From: Saxidomus purpurata
Taxonomy: Eukaryota; Mollusca; Bivalvia; Venerida; Veneridae
Length of the DNA stretch: 64,000 nucleotides
Assembly (NCBI GenBank): GCA_022818135.1
Contig: JAFMSR010000002.1
Span: 28,868,327-28,932,326, forward strand
Reading direction: 5' to 3'
Under the pieces are notes generated by a model. It was not told the DNA's origin. It saw nothing but the letters and a program-made list of their open reading frames with translations, and did no database searches. Position numbers and translations under genes: made by a program. Of this stretch, positions 10,112 through 21,134 are shown piece by piece (positions within the stretch are counted from its first letter, which is position 1; each line of letters starts with the position of its first letter).

Positions 10112-11362
10112 CACACAGATCATTTATTGACGAAAGACGATTTTGAAGTTGATATATTTGATCATGCGTCTATTGTGGTATCGTCTGCATATAGGCCTGT
10201 ACTTGAATTATTTGGCAAATAGGCAATAACATAAATGTATAATAGAAACAAAACAATCCCTAATAGGCCGTGTCTAAGCACTCATATTCCATATATATGA
10301 CACAGGAAAAAGGTATACATTAAATAATATCTCTTCTTTCCTTGGGGGTTTAACGCTAGTTTCAATAATATTTCACTTATGTACAAGAGACAGTTTATGT
10401 TTCCATTGTTCTTTAGAATAACCAGTTTTAGACTTCCACCTTCAATAAAAAAAACTTTCTCAAATTAGGGCAAGATCAGTAACAAAGTTTGAGCCCATGG
10501 CCGTCAAATGGAAGCGATAGGTTTAATGATTACAAGTTAGCGATCGTAACCTTCCATGGCATAAAATGAAAACTCCAGTCGGACGATATGTGGAGTGGTA
10601 TCTTTTTCGTAGGTTGCAACGTTCTGTTATATATAAGAGGCTTCATTTCTCGTGTGGTCTGACATCATACATCAGCCGGCTTTTATTATAGCTAACTTAT
10701 CTTAACTTGGTGTTTACTTGTATTACTTAAATTACTTAAATTATGTGGGTCATTAAAAAAATGATATCTTTCCATTTCAAATAGTTGAAGAACAATTAAG
10801 AGCAAGCATTACTTTCGGTGCAAGTAGGGCATACTGCTAAAAAAAACAGTCATCGAGTCTACAAGTAATGCAAAAATATCAGTTAACCAAATTGACAGTA
10901 CAATGTAATTTAAAAAGGTCCATTACCAATTACTTACGATACTTGGACTGGAAAAGGAGACACAGCCTACAATATAACGTGATACAGGAACTTTAAGCCT
11001 TCGCTACTGATCCTCATCCTGCAATACAATGGGAAAAAGTGTTATAGCTGAGAATCATGAAACCTTGTAGAAATGTTGATCAGCATGTGAAGTTAACAGG
11101 CTTTAAATATTTGACTTTAATCACACTACGAGCAGAGTTATGGACGCTGACTTTTGAAGACTTAATTGAATGATTTTCAGACTGTGTTGTACATTGATCA
11201 GTGAACGTATTCTCAATAAGTATCAATGGTAAGACAATGAGACTTTGTTGATAGCAAGGTAAACTACATTGTATATGCTTTAGTTCCTTTATTCCATCTG
11301 ACTCTGACACACAATCTTGGTTATGTAAAAGCGCGAAAAAAATCTCTCCGTACACTGTATTA
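10112..11362. other. Non-coding stretch between repeat elements
   Basis: No exon, RNA gene or recognisable repeat boundary is visible. The sequence is AT-rich. Confidence 0.4.
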
Positions 11363-11714
11363 AACAAGAGGCCCATGATGGTCCTATATCGCTCCCCTGA
11401 CTATTATTGCACTTTAGAGAAACAGAAAACTGGGTCAGTAGGTCAAGGTCAGCCAATGTCGAAGTTAAAATCTACATGCACAATTGTATACATGGTCCAA
11501 ATTGCATTGATGTAGCGTCAAAATTGGAAAGTACGTCAGTAGGTCAGGTTCAGTTAATGTCAAAATTAAAATCTGCATGCAAAACTATTCATGCTTTAGC
11601 TTCAAAAAACAAGAAAACATGTCAAGGTCAGTCAATGTAAAAGTTGAAATCTACAGACGGAACTGTTTACTGGTCCAAACTTCATTGATGAAGCTTCAAA
11701 AACAGAAACCTGTG
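11363..11714 (+). repeat. Left part of a split dispersed repeat (ggtcagtaggtcaaggtcag units)
   Basis: It opens with aaacaagaggcccatgatgg like the other family members, then carries about three degenerate units of roughly 110 bp built on 'cagtaggtcaaggtcagt..aaaatctgcatgcaaa'. The same unit resumes at about 13343-13490 after two insertions, so this is one element broken by a SINE and another repeat. Confidence 0.65.
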
Positions 11715-11940
11715 AGTGAGCCGCTTTGGCACAGTGGTAGCGCATTTGCCTCAGAAACGAAGGGTCCAGGGTTCGATCCCTAACAATGTCGCCGGTAGTG
11801 TCTTGAAGCAAGACACAAATAATTCCACATTGCTTCTCTCTGTTCGAGGCTGATTCGATTTGGAATTAGTCTAGAGAGCGATTAATCCATGTTGTAAGAC
11901 CTTTTTTCGTCATTGAAAATAATAAATAAGTATAAATTAA
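11715..11940 (+). mobile_element. tRNA-derived SINE
   Basis: The head has a polymerase III A-box-like stretch (ttggcacagtggtagcgc, about 11725-11742) and a B-box-like stretch (gggttcgatccc, about 11769-11780) with tRNA-like spacing, followed by an unrelated body and an A/T-rich tail (aaataataaataag). Cloverleaf pairing is too poor for a functional tRNA. Confidence 0.7.
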
Positions 11941-13342
11941 ACAAGAGGTCCAAGATGGCCCTATATTGCTCACCTGAGACCTACTTATGACATATGTGAC
12001 CAAACTTTAACCCTTAACTATAATATATCATAAACAATAAACATTATGTTCGACCTTGGCAAGACAAACCTGCTGACCAATTGACATGATTGGATTGTAA
12101 CTGTCACCTGTATAGCATACACATGGTTTTAACCAGATGACCTAGTTTTCACCTTCGACTACCCATATTCAAACTTGACCTAAATTTCATCAAGACAATC
12201 GCACTGACCAAGTTTCGTGAAGATACAATGAAAATGCAAACTATATTGTGTATAGAAGGTTTCTGTATGATTTGACCCTGTGACCTAGGTTTTGACCTCA
12301 GATTATTCATATTCAAACTCGATCTAGATTGTCTCAAGATGGTCAAACTCGTTTCATGAAGATTCAATGAAAAATACAACCTCTATTTCATACACAAGGG
12401 TTTTCTATAATATGACCCAGTGACCTAGTTTTTGACATCAGATATCCCATAAATAATTTGCAAACTCAATGTAGAATTCATCAAAATAGTCATTCTTTCA
12501 TGAAGATCCAATGAAAAATGCACATTATATTCCATACATTAAGTGTTTCTATGATTTGACCCCGTGACCTAGTTTTTGACCCTAGATATCCCATATTCGA
12601 ACTCGACCTAGATTCTATCAAGGCAATCATACTGACCAAGTATCATGAAGATCCAATGAAAAATGCAGCCCCTATTGCATACACAAGGTTATTTAATGAT
12701 TTGACCCCATGACCTAGTTTGATCAATATTCAAACTTGGCATTGAATGTACTAAAGCAGTCATTCTGATCAAGTTTTATGAAGATCCAATGAAAAATGCA
12801 ACCTCTATTGCATACATAGGGTTTTTCTATGATTTCACTCTTAGATAATATTATAGTTTTTGACCCCAGACAACACTTATTCGATCTAGACCCATTATAG
12901 GCTATAGTACATCAAGGCAATCATACTGACCTGACCAAATATCATGTAGATCCAATGAAAAATGCAACCCCTATGCCATACACAAAGTTTTTTCTAGGAT
13001 TTGACCCAGTGACCTAGTTTTTAACCCTAGATAACTCATATTCAAACTCGATCTAGATTTTATTAAGGCAATCATACTGACAAAATTCACGAAAATCCAA
13101 TGAAAATGCAACCTCTATTAGATTCACAAGGTTTTTGTATTATTTGACCCTGTGACCTAGTTTTTTTAACCCAAGATGACCCATATTCGAACTCTACCTA
13201 GATTTTATCAAGGCAGTCATTCTGGCCAAGTTTCATGAAGATCCAGTAAAAATGCAGCCTCTATTGCATACACAAGGCTAAGTGTGGACAGGTGCCAGAC
13301 AACAGACACCAGGGGATCACAAAACTCACCTTGAGCTAAAAA
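11938..13342 (+). repeat. Dispersed repeat with about 150-bp tandem units, nested
   Basis: It starts aaacaagaggtccaagatgg and ends near 'aaactcaccttgagctaaaa'. The interior is about eight units of roughly 150 bp, each containing 'gtgacctagtttttgaccc', 'tagattttatcaaggcaatc' and 'atgaagatccaatgaaaaat'. No long ORF. It sits inside another repeat whose units resume at 13343. Confidence 0.75.
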
Positions 13343-13576
13343 CAGAACGTAAGTCCATAGGTCAAGGTCATTGACCCAAGGTCAAATGTGAATTCTGCAT
13401 CTAAACTATCCATATGGTTCAAATTTCATTGATGTATGTAGCTTAAAAACAAGAAAGTATGTCAGTAGGTCAAATGGCCCAAGGTTTAATCCTGTGGCCT
13501 CAAATTAGTAGGAGAGTCTACTGGTCAAGACCAACCTCGCTATCAAGTTTGAAAACTATAGGCCTAATGTTTCTCC
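13343..13576 (+). repeat. Right part of the split dispersed repeat
   Basis: It contains 'gtccataggtcaaggtcatt' and 'gtatgtcagtaggtcaaatg', matching the units at 11425-11700, and so continues the element interrupted at 11714. Confidence 0.55.
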
Positions 13577-14080
13577 AGTTATTAAACACAATAGATGGGT
13601 GTTCGGTAGAACACTTGTGTTGCCCTCTATTCAACTTTAACTATTCAAGAACTAGACCTACAACTAAATGTGATTAATACCCCATGAAAGACTGCTTTAT
13701 AAAATGAGGAAGATCGTAGTAACAGAATACCTTGCAAAAAAACTAAAATAGAGATATTTTTCTTGGCAATAACTCTGTAATTTGTCAAGATATAGTTATG
13801 GTTTTTGAACACTGCACTTCCTCTCATTGTGCTTGACCATTGTATGAAGTTGCATTGAATTCCAACCAATAGTTTTCGAATTTTCTCCAGACAAGGAAAA
13901 GTAATAAAGGGCAATAACTCTGTTATGAGTCAAAATGGAGTTATTGTTCTTTTTCACTGCACTTACTCTCAATGTGCTTGACCATTGTATTAAGTTGTAT
14001 TGAATTCCAACCAGTAGTTTTCAAATTATGCTCTGGACAAGGAAAAGTAATAAAGGGCAATAACTCTGTAATGAGTCAAA

Positions 14081-14153
14081 GAAGTGCAGTGCAAAAGAGC
14101 AATAACTCCATTTTGACTCAAAATGGAGTTATTGTTCTTTTGCACTGCACTTC
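14081..14153. repeat. 73-bp near-perfect palindrome inside the tandem array
   Basis: Arms 14081-14116 and 14118-14153 are 36 bp each with one mismatch around a single-base centre. A second, slightly weaker copy lies at 14559-14631. Each joins one unit to an inverted piece of the same unit. Confidence 0.85.
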
Positions 14154-14558
14154 CTCTCATGGTGCTTGACCATTGTTTGAAGTTTTATGGAATTCCAACC
14201 AGTATTTTTAATTAGGATCCGAATAAAGAAAAGTAACAAAGGGCAATAACTCTGAAATTAGTCAAGATGAAGTTATGGTTCTTGTGCACTGCACTTCCTC
14301 TCAATGTACTTGACTATTCTATAAAGTTGTATTGAATTCCAACCAGTAAATTTCAAGTTGTGCTCCGGACAAGGAAAAGTAACAAAGGGCAATAAATCTG
14401 CAATTACTCAAGATATAGTTATGGTTCTTGTACAGTGCACTTCCTCTCATTGTGCTTAACCATTGTATGAACTTGTATTGAATTCCAACCAGTAGTTTTA
14501 AAGTTATGCTCCGGACAAGGAAAAGTAACAAAGGGCAATAACTCTGTAATGAGTAAAA

Positions 14559-14631
14559 GAAGTGCAGTGCAAAAGAACAATAACTATATTTTGACTCAAA
14601 ATGGAGTTATTGTTCTTTTGCACTGCACTTT
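14559..14631. repeat. Second copy of the 73-bp palindrome
   Basis: Arms 14559-14594 and 14596-14631 have about three mismatches. It lies about 478 bp, roughly three array units, after the first palindrome, so the palindrome was probably amplified with the array. Confidence 0.8.
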
Positions 14632-15409
14632 CTCTCATGTGGTTGACCATTGTTTGAAGTTTTATTGAATTCCAACCAGTATTTTTCGAATTATGTTCTG
14701 GACAAAGAAAAGTAACAAAGGGCAATAACTCTGAAATTAGTCAAGATGGAGTTATGGTTCTTGTGCACTGCACTTCCTCTCAATCTAATTGACTATTCTA
14801 TGAAGATGTATTGAATTCCAACCAGTAGTTTTCAAGTTGTGCTCCGGACAAGGAAAAGTAACAAAGGGCAATAAATCTGCAATTACTCAAGATATAGTTA
14901 TGGGTCCTGTACACTGCACTTCCTCCCATTGTGCTTTACCATTGTATGAAATTGTATTGAATTCCAACCAGTAGTTTTAAAGTTATGCTCAGGACAAGGA
15001 AAAGTAACAAAGGGCAATAACTCTGTAATTAGTCAAAATGGAATTATGATTCTTGTACACTGCACTTCCTCTCATTGTGCTCGACCATTGTGTGAAATTG
15101 TATTGAATTCCAACCAGTAAAGTTAAAGTTATGCTCCGGACAAGGAAAAGTAACAAAGGTCAATAACTCTGTAATTAGTCAAGATGGATTTATGGTTCTT
15201 GTGCACTGCACTTCCTCTCAATGTGCTTGACCACTGTATGAAGTTGTATTGAATTCCCGACCGACCAACTGACCGACCAACCACCAGGTGACTCCTATGT
15301 AGCCCCCTAAACTTCGTTTCGGGGGTATAAATATCTTTCCAAAGCAACTGTTATCATAAAAAAAAAACAATTGGCTTTTTTCCATGTTTTACTTTTTATT
15401 GGTCTGGTA

Positions 15410-15785
15410 TTTCAAAATGTAACCCAAACATTTGTGAACTTTGTCATGTTTGTTGTAAATGAATAGCTATCAATCAAATATGACCTTGACATACAAACTT
15501 TGGCAGCTCCCTGACCCTTTTGTCATAACCAATACAATTTGAAAGTTTGATGAAGAAATCGTAAGAAATGGCAAAGCTTAGTAGCCAATGTTAAGTTTTC
15601 TAACAAAATCTAAGTACAAAATGGGGCATAACTCTGTCAAATATGACCTTGACCTACAAAATGTTGCGGCATCATGACCATTTCGTCATAAACAATACAA
15701 TTTGAAAGTTTGATAAAGAAATCTTAAGAAATGGCAAAAGTTATAGCCAACGTTAAGTTTTTGTGACGAACGGACAAAGCGATCC
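15410..15785 (+). repeat. Two-unit degenerate tandem repeat
   Basis: Two units of roughly 170 bp share 'atatgaccttgac(a/c)tacaaa', 'gtcataa(c/a)caatacaatttg' and 'aagaaatggcaaa'. No ORF. Confidence 0.6.
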
Positions 15786-16605
15786 CTACCTATTGCCTTT
15801 TCTTCGAATAGATCTGACCTTGACATTTGACCCAGTGACCTAAAATTTATGCCACCTACTGGTTAAGTCAACCTGTCCATAAAGACTGAGGATACTATGC
15901 CCAATGGTTCTTGAATCACTGAACATAATAGGTTAAACCATGGGTGTGGTCAATTTTGACCCCTGGGGCATTAACACCAATTTAGGCTCTGGGCCACACA
16001 GTTTCAGACATACAAGGGGCCCCAAGATTATGGTAAGATGAGAACATCTTGGTATTAGTCCATTTTACAATGCTATCCAATGTCTAGCCTTTTGATTTTG
16101 TAGATAAAAGTTTTTAAAGCTTTTCCTATATTAAGTGACCCCCGGGCAAGGTCAAATTCCACCGTTGAGGATTGGGACAGCCCACCAGGCAATGTTACTT
16201 ACTAAATATCTAAGCTCTAGGCCTTGTCGTTTTGCACCATAAGATTTTTAAAGTTATTCCTATATAATTGTACAAGAAAACCAGTGACACCTTGGGTGTG
16301 GTCAATTTTGGAACAAGGGGTATGATTTGAATCATGAACAAACTAAGCAGTGATCCGCTAGTCAATATTACAAACTATCTAAACTCTAGACCTTACGGTT
16401 TTATAGAAGAAGGTCCATGGGCATATATGCAATGTCTAGATAGGTCTGTGATGAGTCTAGATTTTGGTTCAGTTTCATGAAGTGGTTTCATTATGAGATG
16501 TTCTTTAAAGACATTGTTAACAGATGGACAGACTATGGACATCAAAATCTGATACAAAATTAAGCTCACATTGAGCACAGTCTGAAAGTGCTCAACTAAA
16601 AATGA
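15786..16605 (+). repeat. Dispersed repeat, member of the gctcacctg-related family
   Basis: The interior has the phrases 'gtggtcaattttgacccc', 'atctaagctctaggcc' and 'tttaaagttattcctatat' shared with 8687-10111. The right end 'aagctcacattgagcacagt..tcaactaaaa' resembles that family's terminus. The left border is unclear. Confidence 0.6.
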
Positions 16606-16769
16606 AAAAAAAACAACATTCACGCCACCAGTAAGGAAAATGGAGCGCTACGTTAACAGTCAGTAACAGGTATGTGCATGTATACATTGTAAATTTTTAG
16701 GACACCTGCATTTTACAACCAAGGGACTGCTTTAAGTATTTTTGGCGCACCTTTTGAACGGAAGTTTGT

Positions 16770-17235
16770 AGCCTTTCAACCGCCAATGAAATGACGAGTC
16801 AAATGTATACCATTTTTTTAATTGAAAAATTTACTCTGTAAGGCACAATGGTCTTTCTTGATTATACTTTTAGTACGTAAATAGTTAATAATTATCTATC
16901 CATAAACATGTATTATGTTTGTTACCACCAAATTAATGTTAACTATGAGTGCAGATTAATTACACTTTTCGACCAGTGATCGAATAACAGTCAATATTTC
17001 AAATAACATATTTGATAGTAAAACAAGGATTACGTTTGTTTTCCCGTTGCGCACTTAACTACAATTGGGGAGGAATAAAAGGAATAAGAGGCCAGTTGTC
17101 TCAGTCAGGTGATCACCTATAAACTAAGGGTCCCCAGGGTTCGCATCAAGGTCAGGGTGCACACTTTTTCTCATTCTGTGAAATTTGGCCTCTTCTAACT
17201 GCAAAAAAAAAATTGACAGGAATATTTGCTATGAA
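16770..17235 (+). repeat. Dispersed repeat with tRNA-like core, copy 1
   Basis: This aligns by eye over about 450 bp with 55610-56060: 'cctttcaaccgc', 'tttactctgtaaggca', 'cagtcaatatttc..taacatattt', a tRNA-like block (about 17092-17150), then 'ttctgtgaaatttggc' and 'ttgacaggaat'. Here the tRNA-like block (gttgtctcagtcaggtgatc..agggttcg) is strongly decayed. Confidence 0.6.
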
Positions 17236-17733
17236 ATCTAGCTACCAATTGCTTCTTTTTGTAAGATAGCCTCATATTGTACCAATTATCGACAGGTACC
17301 AATTATCAACAGTTTGCAAAGTTGTTTGGAATTTCGGCTGTCTTTTGATTTGATATATTTAGCTCATGTCATTTGAAAGGCCTGGCATTGGCTTTAGTTA
17401 AACGTCTTCAATTCAATCTATTTTTAGCAGACGATCTTGTAAAAAAAACTACGATTTTTCCTTGTATGGAGACCATAACGATATTTTCCAACTATTTCCT
17501 TTCATATGGTAAAGCTTTGTACTTTACCAAAACAACATTTTGAAAGACACTGAACAACAGTTGCTTAAACTTAGAAGTTTTAGAATTTATTTCCCCCTGT
17601 TTTCACTAATCACAAGAAATGTCCACTTCAATTTTGATGAAATTTTGTTGTTATAAAACTGCTGTCACGTGTCATTTTCTTAAATAAAACAATTAAATGA
17701 ATGTAAGAAATGTGAGTCCTACATGCGATAATT

Positions 17734-17793
<60 letters not shown>

Positions 17794-19000
17794 ATGTAAG
17801 GGATACCTAGTATCTCTCTTTTTTAGTCATTTCACAATGTTTTCGTTCAATATAGTTTCAAATATTTGTACTCAATGCAATTTGTTACCGACGGTGTTAC
17901 GATTAGGAAATCAGACCAGAAATTGCAATTTTGGATTTTTAAAGAATTTTAAGAAATCTAATATCGAAAGAGCCAAAACTGCAAATCGTACAACACACAT
18001 TTTCTGTAGCAGAAAAACATATTTTCTTTGCTGTGACTGATACAGCAGTGCAGTTGACACTTAAACAAGCATGGTGTTCTTTTAAGGGTACTTATGACGA
18101 CAGATGAAAATATTATAGGGTCGTGAACGCAGACGGTAGATACGTAAAACGCCATACAAACTGCAGATACGTAAAAGATGAAACATAAGCATGATGGGAA
18201 TACTGTTGATAACTTTAGTTTTATCTTAAACTGAAAACTATGAATAAAAGTAATTTTAAGTCAAGGCAAATAGAAAAACTTCAGTATCATTATATGTTTT
18301 TGTAAAATATCTTTTATTAATGAGGTACCGGACTTTTAACTTTTTGTTACAAAATCATAATACAAATAGAGGCATTACTCCGCATAAAGTATGTGACTTG
18401 CTGCATTTGTATGTATTACCATGAGAAGCAAGTATGGCAGGAGTTTTTAAAAAGTCGATACGTCTGCCGGTTTTGAAGTTATTAATATTAATAACACGTC
18501 TTTGATCAACGCAAAAGCTGGGGCGAGTACAACAACCCTCCTCATTCTTAAAAATGTAATTACAAAGTATATAACATTTTACATGAGCGTTATACCTGTG
18601 GTTATTTGTAGTAACATTGTCTCTAACATGTTTCTACAACTTTCATATGAGATGTAAATACTGAATACGTATACGATAGTTAGTAATGAATTGATCATTG
18701 ACTAGTTACTAGTGTATGGGAAACTTGACATCGATGATTTAAAGACTTCGTTGCAGGAGACTTAGAGACCCCATTATCAATTCATTCTCTATATTAGAGA
18801 TTACCTTTCACAACGCCCCCTTTTTTTTTTTTACACACACACACATGTCTCCTAATATTCAGCATTATTCAGTAGAATTGAAAATGCATACCACTAAACT
18901 GTAACAATCTGAGATATACATAAGTTCAGGCTTCGCACCGACACTTCAGGTAGTTTTGTAGTTTTCGATCAGCGATATAGAATTAGTCGCACAAGCATAT
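17236..19000. other. Non-coding stretch with simple-sequence tracts
   Basis: A run of 55 T lies at 17736-17790 and a T-run followed by an (ac) run at about 18820-18845. No supportable gene; the Phe-rich ORF here is the T-run translated. Confidence 0.6.
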
Positions 19001-19019
19001 TAGAATATGAGACATCAAA

Positions 19020-19525
19020 AAGACATAGTTCCGCAAAATTTATGAACCGTAACATGCTAACGAAAAGTACAACTACGCTTGACAAGACCACTCAAGTGAC
19101 TTTTGGAAAATTCAACTCCAACGTTTAAGAGAATTAGTAACTTTAGACATTATGAAATATGACACATCAGGGTTGCAACTCCCTTGAAATCAATGAATCG
19201 GTACATGCCGACGACAACTTGTGTTCTATTAGGTTTAGTGGAAATCTGGCCAATGGTAGAGAAGTAGCAAAAAATCATTATAAATTTGAAGAATCAATGG
19301 CCATACAAGTAAATCCCCTGAAAATCACTGAACCGGAGTGACGGCGATATGCATAACTAAGCTTGGCACTGCTCAATTATCTTAGGTTGAGTGGAAATCT
19401 GTTGGATGGGGGGTTATAGGAGAATTAGCCATAACATCATAAAATTATATGTATCAAGGGCGGTTTTTCCACGAAAATCATTGAACCGGAACAGCCGATA
19501 GTATGCACAACTACGCTTATATGAA
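19020..19525. repeat. Degenerate tandem repeat, about four units of roughly 145 bp
   Basis: The phrase 'aaaatcattgaaccggaaca' recurs in diverged form near 19041, 19189, 19325 and 19480, each followed by 'gc..caactacgctt'-like sequence and 'gtggaaatctg'. No conserved ORF across the units. Confidence 0.55.
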
Positions 19526-19602
19526 GTTTGGGTAAACCACCACGTGGTATCAGAGGAGCGGTGGACATTCTTAATGACAAAAACAGGACAGACATGTATC
19601 AC

Positions 19603-20770
19603 TAATAAATAATTATGCTCTCACGGAGGTTGAATACATAATTATTATCAGTAAACATGCACATCCTTCTGCACAGACTAAACATCGCCATACCGAATGT
19701 AATTAGTTTAACCAATATTTACCGATTGGAAACAGACCCATTTTACACTTACACTTGTTACACATCTGCCGTTATACTATCCCATTTCTATAACGCGTTC
19801 GTACGTATCTCCTTCGGTCGTCAGACGTATCGTTTAACTTCACCGACCTCTATAAATTTGCTTTATCAAAACTACCCTTCCAAAGTCTAGGGCTGTTTGT
19901 ATTGATACCTTATACATTGTCTGTATACGTGTCTAAGGTCATTTATATATATTGTTATTTAAGCAATTAAATGTCATATTTGGCAACATTACGTAGTTTT
20001 TCAACATTTTAGGAAATTCGTAATCAAAAGGCATCAGTTTATCATAAAACATCATACATGCTTGTTAAAACATATTACTACCTATATCAAGCAAAAGATC
20101 GGGCAAAAAGAGAAATAATAAAAATATCGGGGTATTCCAGCGTGCCTGTCATGACGGCAGTATATACATCTGTCGTCAGTAGTACCCATCTGCGTTCGAA
20201 GTAGTCGAATACCCGGGGTGTACTCAGAGACTGGATAGCGCCTAGCAAAAAATATAACGATATTCACCCGTTGAGTACAATTATTTGGACTAGCCGGTTT
20301 ATATGCTTGGCATATCTAAAGCCGCACCTGACTAAAAACAAAATATAAAAATAGCGGCATTTAGAGTTTTTGAAGCCAGAACTAGAGTCGAATTATTGAG
20401 ACTAGTTTTTGTTTTAACTAAAATAACTATCCCAGAGACATTGGTTTCTACGCACATAAGAAACAACGGGTCGCTTTTTCAATAAAAAATGAAAATATAC
20501 TAAAAATCACTTTTTATTGCAATACTATTGTACTTCTTCAAAATCATTATCATTACGATCATGAAAAAATGTACCTGTAAAGTGCGTAATTTCAAGGCAG
20601 AACTAGAACATGTTCATACAAAAATCAATAGATTTTCAAGAAATAGGATCCCTGGAAATTACGGCTCTGTTTTCGGAAATCTACTTTCGTTTTCAATTTA
20701 TTGTTTATGTAGGACTTAGTTTTCGGGATAATTTTTGCATCGACACCGTAAACACGTGTTTCCTTTCAAA
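19603..20770. other. Upstream region of DDX47
   Basis: No gene is visible. The DDX47 promoter and 5' UTR should lie toward the right end. I see no certain TATA box. Confidence 0.4.
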
Positions 20771-21134
20771 ATGGCCGACAGCGACCTAGAAATTTCTCAT
20801 GAACAAGAAATTAATCAAGATACTGAAGATATACCAGAAGAAACAGCTACTTTTCAATCTTTAGGCATTGTAGATGTTTTATGCGAAGCTTGTGAGGGTT
20901 TAAAATGGAAAATACCTTCAAAGATCCAGCGGGAGTCTATTCCGCTAGCGCTAACTGGAAAAGATATCATTGGTTTGGCAGAAACTGGATCAGGAAAAAC
21001 AGGCGCTTTTGCTCTTCCCATTCTCCAAACATTGCTTGATAATCCACAGAGATTATTTGCGCTTGTGTTGACACCAACAAGAGAACTTGCTTTCCAAATA
21101 TCTGAACAGTTTGAAGCTCTTGGAGCAACAATAG
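20771..21134 (+). CDS. DDX47: DDX47 exon 1
   Basis: Codes residues 1-121 plus one base of G122, including the Q motif, Walker A and PTRELA. Donor G|GTAAGG. The reading frame runs on past the donor to a stop in the intron, so the ORF's last residues are not protein. Confidence 0.95.

Larger units (their letters stand above)
13640..15332 (+). repeat. Element with about ten 147-bp tandem units, copy 1
   Basis: The left end (aactagacctacaactaaat, then ttaatacccc) and right end (cgtttcgggggtata) match the two ends of the reversed copy at 23246-24040. Units recur about every 135-195 bp, each with 'tattgaattccaaccagtag', 'ggacaaggaaaagtaacaaa' and 'gggcaataactctg'. The right end holds a C-run/G-run hairpin around an aacgaaa core. 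No coding potential. Confidence 0.8.

Noticed and set aside
11938..15332. CRISPR-like array because of regular repeats
   Set aside because: Units of about 150 bp are adjacent and diverged, without short repeats and unique spacers, and this is eukaryotic DNA.
17732..18040. ORF beginning with a long Phe run
   Set aside because: It is the translation of a 55-base T tract.
20735..20770. Upstream extension of DDX47 by 12 residues
   Set aside because: It would start at TTG; the ATG at 20771 is in good context and matches the family N-terminus.
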